From positions 124,001 to 188,000 of the forward strand of contig NZ_JAIVKK010000002.1 of NCBI RefSeq assembly GCF_020524005.1: a stretch of DNA of 64,000 bases, read 5' to 3'. Of the stretch, positions 17,999 through 26,710 are shown one piece after another. Every line of letters starts with the position of its first letter. Position 1 is the stretch's first letter. The notes under the pieces are model-generated. The model was not told the DNA's origin. It made no database searches and saw only the letters and a list, made by a program, of their open reading frames with translations. A program made the position numbers and the translations under genes. Source of the DNA: Microbulbifer aggregans (GTDB taxonomy: Bacteria > Pseudomonadota > Gammaproteobacteria > Pseudomonadales > Cellvibrionaceae).

Positions 17999-18383
17999 CT
18001 TACCCAACTAAAAATTGCACTTAAGCACAAGCAGAACACTAAGCTTGCCGAAATAAACAAGGAAGCTTTGGCGCCATTTTTATTAAAAAACCACCAACTG
18101 TAAAAAAATAAAAATATTTTTAACGGCCAAGCAGAAACCATTTTCCCGCCACGCAATGGCTGCACCATAAAATTGGCAGAAAACCCTTTTTATCTAGACC
18201 TTTTAGAGCGACAAAGTGGCGGCGATTTTATCCTGAATTCATGTGTGGCAGCTATTTTAACCGCGTGCCTATTACACTCCATTGGGCGGTATGTTTGTAG
18301 AAAATATTTTTACAAAGCACACCAAACAGGTGACGTTTTATTGTCTATGCTATTGACTGACATCAACGGAAAGGAGTTAGGGG
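17999..18383. other. AT-rich intergenic island
   Basis: About 385 bp much richer in A+T than the neighbours, including an A-run/AATATTTTT stretch at about 18100-18121. It precedes a tiny lipoprotein gene and contains the palindrome at 18294-18316. A 105-codon frame starting TTG at 18173 overlaps the lipoprotein in another frame and has no ribosome-binding site. The composition suggests a promoter region bound by a nucleoid protein, or a recently acquired segment. Confidence 0.5.
18294..18316. promoter_or_regulatory. 23-bp AT-rich palindrome, candidate operator
   Basis: TTTGTA (18294-18299) and TACAAA (18311-18316) flank G plus the self-complementary AAAATATTTT. It lies 68 bp before the small lipoprotein start. 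The symmetry fits a dimeric regulator site; the regulator is unknown. Confidence 0.4.
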
Positions 18384-18578
18384 ATGAATTTCACTCCAGC
18401 AAAGTACTTAACCGGAATTATATGTGCACTAGTCCTCGCAGGTTGCTGTGCGCCGGCTCCGATGCCGGCCGCCTGCCCTCCGGGCTCTGAACAGATTCCA
18501 ACTTCCATGGCCTGTCCTGCGGACGCGGATTGCTGGATGGCATCCGATAACGTTCGTTGCATGAAGGTGGTTAAATAA
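18384..18578 (+). CDS. Small lipoprotein, 64 residues
   Basis: A strong ribosome-binding site (AAAGGAGTTAGGGG before the ATG) and a complete lipoprotein signal support this short gene: MNFTPAKYLTG, hydrophobic IICALVLAG and lipobox LAGC with Cys21. The mature part is only about 44 residues, rich in Pro, Ala and Cys (five further cysteines after the lipidated one: Cys22, Cys31, Cys44, Cys50 and Cys59), suggesting disulfide bonds or metal binding. It has its own terminator. No family is recognised. Confidence 0.75.
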   Translation: MNFTPAKYLTGIICALVLAGCCAPAPMPAACPPGSEQIPTSMACPADADCWMASDNVRCMKVVK

Positions 18579-18600
18579 TCACATTCATATAGGTCCATGC

Positions 18601-18636
18601 AAAATGCCGCTCCCCGGAGCGGCATTTTGTTTTTTA
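18601..18636 (+). terminator. Rho-independent terminator after the small lipoprotein
   Basis: Thirteen pairs: AAAATGCCGCTCC (18601-18613) with GGAGCGGCATTTT (18616-18628), then GTTTTTT. It lies 22 bp after the stop codon. Confidence 0.9.
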
Positions 18637-18886
18637 CCCCAGCCGGAACACAAAACACTCCCCGTCTGTCTCCGCTTGTTTTTCCCCTGTGCGTCACTCC
18701 CACCCTGCCACTGTATTCAACGCATTATTTTTCGCTACACCGGCTCAACGACTGCTCCCACGCTAATGCCTTCTTTACCTCGCGAGGCACTACGATAGTC
18801 CGCACTGGCCGCTAATGGCTTTTCCCGCTAATATTTGCGCCAATCCAGCACATATTTTTTAACTAACAAAAAAGCACGGCAAGACC

Positions 18887-20500
18887 ATGGACGCTCTCCC
18901 TCTCGCAGCAGCAATCGCCCATCTGAAGCAACACAAAGACCAGTATCACTGGTCCCTGCGCGAACTTTTTGCCAGCGCACCTCAGCGCGCGGAAACATTC
19001 AGCGCCAGTGCTGCTGGTATCTATCTCGACTTCAGCAAAAACCTGTTGCGGCAAGATACCCTGGAGTTGCTGCTGCGATACACCGAAACCGCTGGGCTCA
19101 AGGAGCGAATTGAAGCCCTGCTTGCCGGTGAGAGTATCAACAATACCGAGCACCGACCGGCACTGCATACGGCGCTGCGCTTTCAGGGCACACCGAAGAC
19201 CGAGCATGAACAGGCCGTGGCCGACTGCCGTGCGCAAATGCAAAGCTTCGTTCAGAAAGTCCACAGCGGCGACTGGACCGGCTTTTCCGGCAAGCCCATC
19301 CGTCATGTGGTCAACATCGGGATTGGCGGCTCAGATCTCGGCCCGCGCATGGTATGCGAAGCGCTCCGCCCATGGCATAAAGCGGGATTGACCGTACACT
19401 TTGTCGCAAATATCGACGGCGCAGACCTGAGCGACACCATTGCCACACTGCCTGCCGACGAGACCTTGTTCATCGTCGCTTCCAAGTCCTTCTCCACGCT
19501 GGAAACCCGCCAAAACGCCCTTTCGGCACGCCGCTGGGTACTGGAAGCCGGCTGCCCGGAGAATGCGCTGGAAAAGCATTTTGTCGCTGTCAGCAGCAAC
19601 ATCGTTGCCGCACAGGATTTCGGCATCGCAGCGCAAAATATCTTCCCGATGTGGGATTGGGTAGGTGGTCGCTATTCTCTGTGGTCGGCAATCGGGTTGC
19701 CGATTGCCCTCGCCTGTGGATTCGAGGCATACAGCGAGCTGCTCGCCGGCGCCAATGCGATGGACACACATTTTGCCGAGACATCATTCGAGCAAAATCT
19801 GCCAGTACTGATGGCACTGATTCACTTCTGGTATCGCCAGTGCTGGGGGGCCGGCTCTCTGGCGGTTCTGCCTTATGCACAGCGCCTGGCAAAATTCCCC
19901 GCCTGGCTGCAGCAGCTGGATATGGAAAGCCTCGGCAAGAGTGTTGATGTCGAGGGCCAACCACTGAAATATCCCAGCGGGGCAGTAATCTGGGGCGCAG
20001 AAGGCAGCAACGGACAGCACTCGTTCCACCAGCTCCTGCACCAGGGCACTGATATGATCCCGGCAGATTTTGTTGCGATCAAAGAGCCCACCTCAGAGCT
20101 CGCAGAACAGCACAAGTGGCTGCTCGCGTGCTGCCTGAGCCAGAGCCAGGCACTCCTTCAGGGCAAATCCCTGGCGGAGGCACGCAAGGAACTGGAAGCC
20201 TCAGGCCACACGCACAAAGAAGTCCACAGGCTGGCCCCGCATAAAGTTATCCCCGGCAACCGCCCCAGCAACACACTGGTTGTGGATAAACTCGACCCTT
20301 ACCACCTGGGTAGCCTGTTGGCTCTATACGAGCACAAGGTGTTCACTTTTGGCTGCCTGCTGGACATCAACCCCTTCGATCAATGGGGCGTGGAATTGGG
20401 CAAGGTACTGGGCAACGCGGTTTACGATGCCATTGAAGGGGAAATACCGGCTGAGTGGGATGGTTCTACTGCCCACCTACTTAAACTACTCCTTAAGTAA
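18887..20500 (+). CDS. pgi: Glucose-6-phosphate isomerase
   Basis: A 537-residue cytoplasmic enzyme interconverting glucose-6-phosphate and fructose-6-phosphate in glycolysis and gluconeogenesis. Family signatures are VNIGIGGSDLGPRMV (phosphate-binding region), the catalytic Glu in QLDMESLGKSVD, the His in GSNGQHSFHQLLHQGTD, and the C-terminal DKLDPYHLGSLLALYEHKV with LLDINPFDQWGVELGK carrying the catalytic Lys. The length is usual for the bacterial type. The gene is a single unit; its 3' side carries the two palindromic elements at 20.5-20.9 kb. Confidence 0.97.
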   Translation: MDALPLAAAIAHLKQHKDQYHWSLRELFASAPQRAETFSASAAGIYLDFSKNLLRQDTLELLLRYTETAGLKERIEALLAGESINNTEHRPALHTALRFQGTPKTEHEQAVADCRAQMQSFVQKVHSGDWTGFSGKPIRHVVNIGIGGSDLGPRMVCEALRPWHKAGLTVHFVANIDGADLSDTIATLPADETLFIVASKSFSTLETRQNALSARRWVLEAGCPENALEKHFVAVSSNIVAAQDFGIAAQNIFPMWDWVGGRYSLWSAIGLPIALACGFEAYSELLAGANAMDTHFAETSFEQNLPVLMALIHFWYRQCWGAGSLAVLPYAQRLAKFPAWLQQLDMESLGKSVDVEGQPLKYPSGAVIWGAEGSNGQHSFHQLLHQGTDMIPADFVAIKEPTSELAEQHKWLLACCLSQSQALLQGKSLAEARKELEASGHTHKEVHRLAPHKVIPGNRPSNTLVVDKLDPYHLGSLLALYEHKVFTFGCLLDINPFDQWGVELGKVLGNAVYDAIEGEIPAEWDGSTAHLLKLLLK

Positions 20501-20534
20501 AATTTGAGCTGGGTGGACTCCGCTAGGTAGCGCT

Positions 20535-20662
20535 GTGGCGGCGGAGCACCGGGTGTGGGTTTTCAGGACCGAGCTAGGCGCCCCCCTGTGAATACATCCC
20601 TGGGCGCTGCGTCGCAAACTTCCTGTTTGCGACGATCCTGAAAACCCGCCCCCGCCACTTTA
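20535..20662 (+). repeat. Palindromic element copy A (TCCCT-loop family)
   Basis: Starts GTGGCGGCGGAGCACCGGG. Arms GGGTTTTCAGGA (20557-20568) and TCCTGAAAACCC (20636-20647) pair perfectly, with an outer GTGGCGG/CCGCCAC pair. Inside lie ATCCCTGGGCGCTGCG and a hairpin of GTCGCAAAC (20611-20619) and GTTTGCGAC (20625-20633) with loop TTCCT. It closely matches copy F in opposite orientation and begins 35 bp after the pgi stop. Confidence 0.8.
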
Positions 20663-20767
20663 CCTTCTCGTGAAACTCTCAGCTTATCCCAGTACGTTCT
20701 AGCCAAAACGCTACACCACGAAATCAAGGTAGAGCATTAGGATTCTGTTAAGTAATCTGCACTTGCG

Positions 20768-20892
20768 GCGAAGGTACCGATACCGGGTATAGCTTTGTGA
20801 GACCGTCTGCTGCCAGGACGGCCGCAGCCGAGCCCCCTGGGATGGGTTTACGGCGTGTCTCACAAAGCTATACCCGGTAGCGGTACCGCAAC
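20768..20892 (-). repeat. Palindromic element copy B (TCCCT-loop family)
   Basis: Perfect 23-bp arms at 20781-20803 and 20857-20879. Read on the minus strand it starts GTTGCGGTACCGCTACCGG, has GAGACACGCCGTAAACCCA then TCCCAGGGGGCTC next to the first arm, then an inner partly paired stretch, and ends CCTTCGC. It lies between pgi and the end of the slipin gene, 72 bp from the slipin stop. Confidence 0.8.
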
Positions 20893-20963
20893 GGTGTTAT
20901 TTAGTGCGCAGTACCAGACAAAGCTGGAGCACCATCACAACGGCTTTTTATGGCCGCAGAAAA

Positions 20964-21725
20964 TCAGCCACCACTCTTAGCCTGCTTCTCCAACAACGGC
21001 TTTATCAAATCCATCGGCAACGGGAACACAATCGTAGAATTCTGCTCACCGGCGATATCTATCAATGTCTGCATGTAACGCAAGGTAATTGCATTGGAAT
21101 TTTTCGATAGCTGATCCGCCGCCTCGGTAAGCTTGAGAGCCGCCTGCGCCTCACCCTCTGCGTGAATCACCTTCGCGCGCCGCGAACGCTCCGCCTCCGC
21201 CTGCTGTGCTATCGCCCGGATCATGCTCTCATCGAGATCAATATGCTTGATCTCGACATTGGTCACCTTCACCCCCCAGGCATCCGTCTGCTCATCAAGA
21301 ATCTTCTGGATATCCACATTCAATTTATCCCGCTCGGAAAGCATCTCGTCCAACTCGTGCTTGCCCAATACCGAACGCAACGTTGTCTGCGAAAGCTGGC
21401 TGACCGCCTCATGGTAGTTTTCCACATTGATGATCGCCGACTGTGGATCAATCACCCGGTAATACACCACCGCATTTACCTTCACCGAAACGTTGTCGCG
21501 GCTAATGACATCCTGGGTCGGTACATCCATGACCACCGTGCGCAAGTCCACCCGCTCCATCGTCTGGATCACCGGAATAATGATGATCAGGCCCGGCCCT
21601 TTTACCGCCTGGAAGCGCCCCAGAAAAAACACCACCGCCCGCTCGTACTCGCGCAAAATCCGGATCGCATACATCACCAGCATGACCACTGCCAGGATCA
21701 GCAGGCTCGCGAAGTAACTGATCAT
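20964..21725 (-). CDS. Slipin (stomatin-like SPFH/band 7 protein)
   Basis: A 253-residue membrane scaffold protein. An N-terminal hydrophobic hairpin (about 3-22) is followed by the SPFH domain: [31 protein letters not shown] and [16 protein letters not shown] charged helix with [22 protein letters not shown] then leads to oligomerization. It is coded 37 bp downstream of a long NfeD gene. This NfeD-stomatin pairing is a well-known operon in which NfeD is thought to cleave or bind the slipin. Role inferred: membrane microdomain organisation and quality control. Confidence 0.9.
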   Translation of the reverse strand: MISYFASLLILAVVMLVMYAIRILREYERAVVFFLGRFQAVKGPGLIIIIPVIQTMERVDLRTVVMDVPTQDVISRDNVSVKVNAVVYYRVIDPQSAIINVENYHEAVSQLSQTTLRSVLGKHELDEMLSERDKLNVDIQKILDEQTDAWGVKVTNVEIKHIDLDESMIRAIAQQAEAERSRRAKVIHAEGEAQAALKLTEAADQLSKNSNAITLRYMQTLIDIAGEQNSTIVFPLPMDLIKPLLEKQAKSGG

Positions 21726-21762
21726 AAGACTTCTCCTTTAGCTGGAATTCACCAATTCCGGA

Positions 21763-23205
21763 TTACTCCGGCTCCACCATCAACAGCAATCCTTCTTCTG
21801 CCACCACCGTCACCAACTGGCCTTCTACCAGGCTCACAGAAGATCGCGCCCGCCAGAGTTCTCCATCGATTTTCACCAACACTTCTGGCTCAGAGGTCGA
21901 AACCACAGCCGTACGCCCGACCATCGCCTTATTGCTCACAACCTTTGGCTTGCGCAAACTGTGCCCGACGGCATACAGCAAACCGAGCAACCCCAAACCG
22001 CTCACCGCGGCAATCGAACCGATCAAGGTTCGGGATACCTGCATACCCGGTACATCGCTGTCGATAAGCATCACCGAACCAATCACCAGGGCCGCCAGGC
22101 CACCAATACCCAATGCGCCGAAACTCGGCACAAACAGTTCCGCCGCGATCAGCAGTGCACCGACCACAATCAGGGCCAAGCCCGCGTAGTTAATTGGTAA
22201 TACCTGTAGCGCATATAGTGCCAACAACAGGCAGATAACACCGACAATACCCGGCACCATCGCACCCGGGCTGTAGCCTTCAAAAATCAAACCGTAAATA
22301 CCCACAAGTAACAGCATGTAAGCCACCTGGGGGTTGGTGATGATGCCAAGTATTTCGTTGCGCCAGTCCGGGGCATAGCTGATAACCGGTAACGTGGCGA
22401 TATCGGCCGCTATTGTTTTTTTTCCGGCGTCGGTCACCACTTCACGCCCCGGCAACTGCCGCAGTAAGTCCGCGCGGTTCTCGGCAACGATGTCCACTAC
22501 GTTCTGCGCCAACGCCTCCCTTGCCGTCAATGTAGCGGCATCACGAACGGCTTTTTCCGCCCATTCGGCGTTGCGATTGTGACGCTGGGCCAGACCGCGA
22601 ATGTAGGCAACGGAGTCATTGATCACCTTGCGCTCCATTGCCGAACCGGGCTCTGGCGCTTTTTCAGGCGGTTTATTCGAATCATTTCCATCATCGCCTG
22701 CGCCGCCTTTTGTATCCCCTTGTCCGGGAGTCTCTGAAGGACTCTGCGCGGGTTTCGGGGGCTCCTGCGTTCCCGGCATACCGCCAATCTGCACCGGCGT
22801 GGCCGCCCCCAGAGTCGTGGAAGGCGTCATGGCGGCAACATGACTGGCGTAGAGAATATATGTCCCGGCACTCGCAGCACGCGCGCCAGCGGGTGTAACG
22901 TAGGTCACAAAGGGGGTATCGGAAGCGAGAATATACTGAATGATGTCCCGGGTAGCGGCATCGAGCCCGCCCGGCGTGTCCATGTCAATAATGAACAAAC
23001 GTGCACCCTGCTCGCGGGCTTTATCGCTGGCACGCACCAGATAATCGGTGGTTGCCGGCCCTATGGGGCCGGTGATCTTCAATTCAGCAATATGCGCGCG
23101 CTCTGCGGCCTCAGAAGCGTCCTGCGCAAAAGTAAAATTGGACAGCGTCTGCGCCAAACTAAGCAACAGTGCAATCAATACCCCTTTCGAACACCACTTT
23201 TTCAT
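21763..23205 (-). CDS. Long NfeD protein: ClpP-class membrane serine protease
   Basis: 480 residues. A signal/anchor region (about 8-28) precedes a ClpP-like protease domain with FIIDMDTPGGLDAATRDIIQ and PAGARAASAGTYILYAS, in which the Ser of ASAGTY is the candidate nucleophile of the Ser-Lys dyad. A Pro/Gly/Glu-rich low-complexity insert lies around 148-188 (PPKPAQSPSETPGQG). The MERKVINDSVAYIRGLAQ block follows, then about five membrane helices (300-425) and a C-terminal OB-fold NfeD domain (MVGRTAVVSTSEPEVLVK). The gene precedes the slipin gene and both would act as one unit in the inner membrane. Confidence 0.9.
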   Translation of the reverse strand: MKKWCSKGVLIALLLSLAQTLSNFTFAQDASEAAERAHIAELKITGPIGPATTDYLVRASDKAREQGARLFIIDMDTPGGLDAATRDIIQYILASDTPFVTYVTPAGARAASAGTYILYASHVAAMTPSTTLGAATPVQIGGMPGTQEPPKPAQSPSETPGQGDTKGGAGDDGNDSNKPPEKAPEPGSAMERKVINDSVAYIRGLAQRHNRNAEWAEKAVRDAATLTAREALAQNVVDIVAENRADLLRQLPGREVVTDAGKKTIAADIATLPVISYAPDWRNEILGIITNPQVAYMLLLVGIYGLIFEGYSPGAMVPGIVGVICLLLALYALQVLPINYAGLALIVVGALLIAAELFVPSFGALGIGGLAALVIGSVMLIDSDVPGMQVSRTLIGSIAAVSGLGLLGLLYAVGHSLRKPKVVSNKAMVGRTAVVSTSEPEVLVKIDGELWRARSSVSLVEGQLVTVVAEEGLLLMVEPE

Positions 23206-23270
23206 TTGTGATTTCCCGGGTGCGAAAGTCAGACGGAGAAGTCACAAGCGTAACAGAAGGCAGGCCGGGC

Positions 23271-23303
23271 AAAAGGAAAATAGCGCCCGAGTAACACGGG
23301 CGC
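23271..23303 (-). terminator. Rho-independent terminator after the OlsF-like gene
   Basis: GCGCCCG (23283-23289) pairs with CGGGCGC (23297-23303). The minus strand then reads TATTTTCCTTTT. It starts 8 bp after the stop at 23311. Confidence 0.75.
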
Positions 23304-23310
23304 ACCCGAT

Positions 23311-24996
23311 TCAGGCGGGAGTATTTACACTGAGGTAGCGCCGAGCGAATTTTGGATCCATTTTTTCCAAATCAACGACCACCAGACCATCCACCGAATC
23401 ACAGAAATCCGGATCGACATTGAACGCGTGGAAGCTGGTGCCGCCCGGTACCGTCACCGCCGTATATTTTTTGAAGAGCGGCGGTAAAACGGCATTTTCT
23501 TCTTTCAAAATTTGCTTCAACTGCAACATATCCTGATGGGCGTTACCGCAGAGGCCAGGCAAGTCGCCCCGCTCTTCCACAAACGGCAGGCGCGCATCAC
23601 CCAGAGGGTTGCCAGTAGCAAAGTGATGTAAAAAATAACGCACGATGGCAGATTTGGCACGACGGGAAAAGTTGCCAGGCATGGAAACTGGCCCGAACAG
23701 GTAGCGACAATCATTGCGCAGAATCCACTGTCCGATTCCACTCCACAACAGATCCAGCCCTCGGCTGCGCCAGTAATCCGGCAGCAGAAAGCTGCGCCCG
23801 AGTTCCGCCGAGCCCGGCAGGCACTGCTGTGGCGGACGCGAGTAATTAAACAATGTACTGCTGTAAATTTTGTCTACAGCAAGGTCATCGGTTTTCACCA
23901 ACCGGTATGCGCCGGCAATTCGCTGCTGGTCCCGGTCCCACAGGAGCAGGTGGTCGTAGTAGGCATCAAATGCATCCCAATCCCGACTGCTGCCAGTGCC
24001 CTCTCCCACGGCCCGGAAGGCGATCTCACGCAACCTCGACAGCTCACGCATTACCGCGCAGTCCGCTTTCTGGCGATATAGCTTCACCGTAAACTCACCC
24101 TGCTCCGCCAGGGTCTCACACTGCGCAATCACAGCCGCGACATCGGCAACAGGTTCAGCCGCGGCTATGGGTTCCGGAGCAAGGGATGGCGGGTTTCTGT
24201 GCAGGCGGTAGACCTGCTTTTTCCACAGCTTCGCCTGTGCACGGGGTGCCATGGGCCACGCCCGGTAGTGCTCCGGTGCCACCGGCGTCCCGATGCGTAT
24301 ATCAATTCCTCGGCGGACCTGCTTGAACATTTCCCTTACCAGCCACAATGTGGACAGAGGCTTGTTCAGCATTGACAAGCCATACCACCACAGGGAATTC
24401 CTGCCACGCACCTGTACCGGGAGAATTGGCGCATCGGTCTTGTCGGCAAAGCGCAAGAATCCCGGATTCCAGCGCCCGTCACGCACGCCCTGCGGGGTCA
24501 ACCGTGAGACTTCACCCGCCGGGAACACAATAGTTGCGCCACCGCTGTTCAGGTGACTGTATATACCTTCCACATCGCTACGCCGGGTACGACCGTTAAA
24601 GTTATCCACGGGCAGCAAATATCCACGCAGGGGCTCGATATTCCACAGCAGTTGACTGGCAACGGCCTTAACATCCTTGCGCACACGCGCAACCAGGTCG
24701 ATCAGGGCCAGACCATCGAGACTGCCCAACGGGTGATTGGATACGATAACCAGAGGGCCACTTACAGGAATGCGCTCCAGTTCCACAGGATTGATGTCGT
24801 AGTGGAAATCGAACGAACGGAATACCTGGCGGATAAAATCGCGCCCTCCCAGATGGGGGAAGTCGCGGCCAAATTGCTGCAACTGTTGCTCGCAACAAAT
24901 TTTTTTCACAGTGGCAGAGACCAGCCTGCGCGCGGGACTTTTTGGCGCTGCACTGTACCAGGGGTTCTGCTGCAGTAGATTTTCCAACTGGATCAT
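23311..24996 (-). CDS. olsF: Probable bifunctional ornithine-lipid synthase OlsF (PlsC + GNAT)
   Basis: 561 residues from the ATG at 24996. This start is chosen because ATG overlaps the TGA of the upstream phosphoesterase (ATGA). The N-terminal half is PlsC-like, with VSNHPLGSLDG (H-X4-D) and AGEVSRLTPQG. The C-terminal half is the OlsB/hemolysin-type GNAT with SRLREIAFRAVGEGTGSSRD, DAYYDHLLLWD and GRSFLLPDYWRSRGLDLLW. The order PlsC-GNAT matches OlsF, in which the C-terminal part N-acylates ornithine with a hydroxyacyl group and the N-terminal part adds the second acyl chain. Ornithine lipids are phosphorus-free membrane lipids induced at low phosphate. A different amino-acid acceptor remains possible. 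Confidence 0.7.
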   Translation of the reverse strand: MIQLENLLQQNPWYSAAPKSPARRLVSATVKKICCEQQLQQFGRDFPHLGGRDFIRQVFRSFDFHYDINPVELERIPVSGPLVIVSNHPLGSLDGLALIDLVARVRKDVKAVASQLLWNIEPLRGYLLPVDNFNGRTRRSDVEGIYSHLNSGGATIVFPAGEVSRLTPQGVRDGRWNPGFLRFADKTDAPILPVQVRGRNSLWWYGLSMLNKPLSTLWLVREMFKQVRRGIDIRIGTPVAPEHYRAWPMAPRAQAKLWKKQVYRLHRNPPSLAPEPIAAAEPVADVAAVIAQCETLAEQGEFTVKLYRQKADCAVMRELSRLREIAFRAVGEGTGSSRDWDAFDAYYDHLLLWDRDQQRIAGAYRLVKTDDLAVDKIYSSTLFNYSRPPQQCLPGSAELGRSFLLPDYWRSRGLDLLWSGIGQWILRNDCRYLFGPVSMPGNFSRRAKSAIVRYFLHHFATGNPLGDARLPFVEERGDLPGLCGNAHQDMLQLKQILKEENAVLPPLFKKYTAVTVPGGTSFHAFNVDPDFCDSVDGLVVVDLEKMDPKFARRYLSVNTPA

Positions 24997-25790
24997 GCCG
25001 CTACTGCCTCTGTCATGATGTGTGCGATTTTCGGGGTCCGGTGCCAGTGCATGATTTCCATGGTGCCGCTGTGCTGCTCTACCACCGCGGTCATCGAATC
25101 CACCCAATCACCGCAGTTGGCATAAGTCACCCCGTGATCCTGATGTGCACTGTGGCGAATACCCGCGCGGTGAATATGTCCACAGATCACGCCATCGAAT
25201 CCGCGGCGCGCCGTTTCGCGAATAGCCACATCCTCGAACTTCTCCATCATCTTGCGCGCCGCATTCACGCGATTTTTTACATGATTCGCCAACGACCACC
25301 ACGGCAGGTCCATGCGGCTGCGCCAGTAATTGATCCAGCGATTAAAGCGCAGCATCAGGTAATAGCTCTGGTCACCCAGGTGATAACTGACAGGGTTGAT
25401 CTCGATATGATGCTCAAACTGGTCACCATGGGTGACCAGGAAGCGTTTGCCATCGACAGCGGTATGCGTCCATTCGCGCTCGACGCGAATGTTGCCCAGG
25501 CGCTTGCCCGCCCAGCTGCGCATGGGGGCGTCGTGATTTCCTGGTACATAGATAATTTCAGGGGTACGACTGCTCAACTCGGAGAGCATGCCGAGCAACA
25601 GCGTGGAGGCCTCGCACCAGCTGCCCTTGCCCTGGGACAGGGCTTTCATGTCGAAGATATCGCCGACCAAATACACCGTGTCGGCGGAATTCTGGGCAAG
25701 GAAATCCGCCAGCCGTTGCGGCTCGCTATCCCGGCTACCCAGGTGCACATCGGAAATCCACAGCGCGCGATATCGGTTACTCATTGGCAA
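24993..25790 (-). CDS. LpxH-like metallophosphoesterase (UDP-2,3-diacylglucosamine diphosphatase family)
   Basis: A 265-residue calcineurin-like phosphoesterase. All metal-site motifs are present: DVHLGS near residue 15, GDIFD, GNHD, THGD and CGHIHRAG. The family COG2908 includes LpxH of lipid A synthesis, but this subgroup is longer than typical LpxH (about 240) and is not beside lipid A genes. Its stop overlaps the start of the OlsF-like gene by four bases, so a role in lipid head-group or phosphate release linked to ornithine-lipid formation is plausible (inference). Confidence 0.8.
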   Translation of the reverse strand: MPMSNRYRALWISDVHLGSRDSEPQRLADFLAQNSADTVYLVGDIFDMKALSQGKGSWCEASTLLLGMLSELSSRTPEIIYVPGNHDAPMRSWAGKRLGNIRVEREWTHTAVDGKRFLVTHGDQFEHHIEINPVSYHLGDQSYYLMLRFNRWINYWRSRMDLPWWSLANHVKNRVNAARKMMEKFEDVAIRETARRGFDGVICGHIHRAGIRHSAHQDHGVTYANCGDWVDSMTAVVEQHSGTMEIMHWHRTPKIAHIMTEAVAA

Positions 25791-25924
25791 GTCCCGTCTG
25801 TTCGTTACAGGAACTTTGCGTGAGTTTTCTTACAAAAAAGGGGCTGTTTCTTGAAAGTTCTATTGCACAGTGCATCCGCACTGGAACATCAGCGTGCCAG
25901 AACATGACTTAATGGTAATTTGTA

Positions 25925-26710
25925 CTAATTCCTGACTCTTTGAATCAGGTCAAAGCGCGATACGCTGGCGAGATAATCCTGCCAGCTGGCCGCAAGATCG
26001 TCCGTCTGGTACTTGCGGTATTTCTCCCGGTCCAGCCAGTAGACCCGTGTGGTCGCCCGGCGCAGGTCGATCAGGGGCAACTGATCGATGGCTGCCGCAC
26101 CACTGCTGAATACCGAGCCGGCACGGGAATTCTGGATCATATCGCTGACAATGGTCAGGCTGACGCGCTGTGCCGTCGGGTCAATACGATTCAGGGCGGC
26201 GACATCCGACAGCGCCTCGAAGATCGGGGATACCGGCTGCTCACCACCCGCAACCGCCGCGGCAATCGCCTTATCCAGGGGCTGTTCAAAACGCTCGCGG
26301 TACAGGGCCTGCACAAACTGACGATTGGCGGTCAGGGCGCTCACATCGTCCGCCGACCGCGGTTTACACAGATCAACCACAGGTTCTGACAGCCCGTGAT
26401 AGCGTTCATCCAGTACAAAGATCGAAAACCGGTCGTTGACTTCGGCAGACTCCAGCAGCCCGGCCAGATGGGTACGTAAAAAGTGCTGCTGATGTGCCGA
26501 CAGCGCGTCGGAAACATCGATCACCATCAGATAGTGATTGGACCTTGGCAGGCTGCCATTGCAGAGCGTAACCTGGTCGTAATTCCGCTCCGGTGCGCGC
26601 ACCGCAAAGAACGCAAATACCAATAGCCCTGACAACAACGCCAATCCAGCGAACAAAACAATGATACCTTTGCGATCTTCTGCCGAGAGACCGCGTCGTG
26701 CCCTTCTCAT
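25925..26710 (-). CDS. Membrane-anchored VWA-like protein of unknown function
   Basis: 261 residues. One N-terminal helix (about 14-37) anchors a likely periplasmic domain whose fold cues resemble von Willebrand A: hydrophobic strand then YLMVIDVSDALSAHQQH, where Asp65 and Ser67 match DxS of a MIDAS site but the second Ser is Ala. Later strands are RFSIFVLDER and VSLTIVSDMIQNSR. A conserved-looking pair of cysteines (Cys50 and the Cys of VVDLCKPRS) could form a disulfide. The start shares one base with the stop of the upstream gene (TAATG at 26712-26708), so the two proteins are made together. No family name can be given with confidence. Confidence 0.6.
   Translation of the reverse strand: MRRARRGLSAEDRKGIIVLFAGLALLSGLLVFAFFAVRAPERNYDQVTLCNGSLPRSNHYLMVIDVSDALSAHQQHFLRTHLAGLLESAEVNDRFSIFVLDERYHGLSEPVVDLCKPRSADDVSALTANRQFVQALYRERFEQPLDKAIAAAVAGGEQPVSPIFEALSDVAALNRIDPTAQRVSLTIVSDMIQNSRAGSVFSSGAAAIDQLPLIDLRRATTRVYWLDREKYRKYQTDDLAASWQDYLASVSRFDLIQRVRN

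Noticed and set aside
18173-18490. 105-codon plus-strand frame overlapping the small lipoprotein
   Set aside because: Starts TTG without a ribosome-binding site, and the overlapping ATG frame at 18384 has an ideal ribosome-binding site and a lipobox.
20535-20892. Insertion sequence or MITE ends with a transposase
   Set aside because: No transposase or target-site duplication was seen near any copy; the arms differ between copies, which is unlike IS or MITE terminal repeats from one parent.
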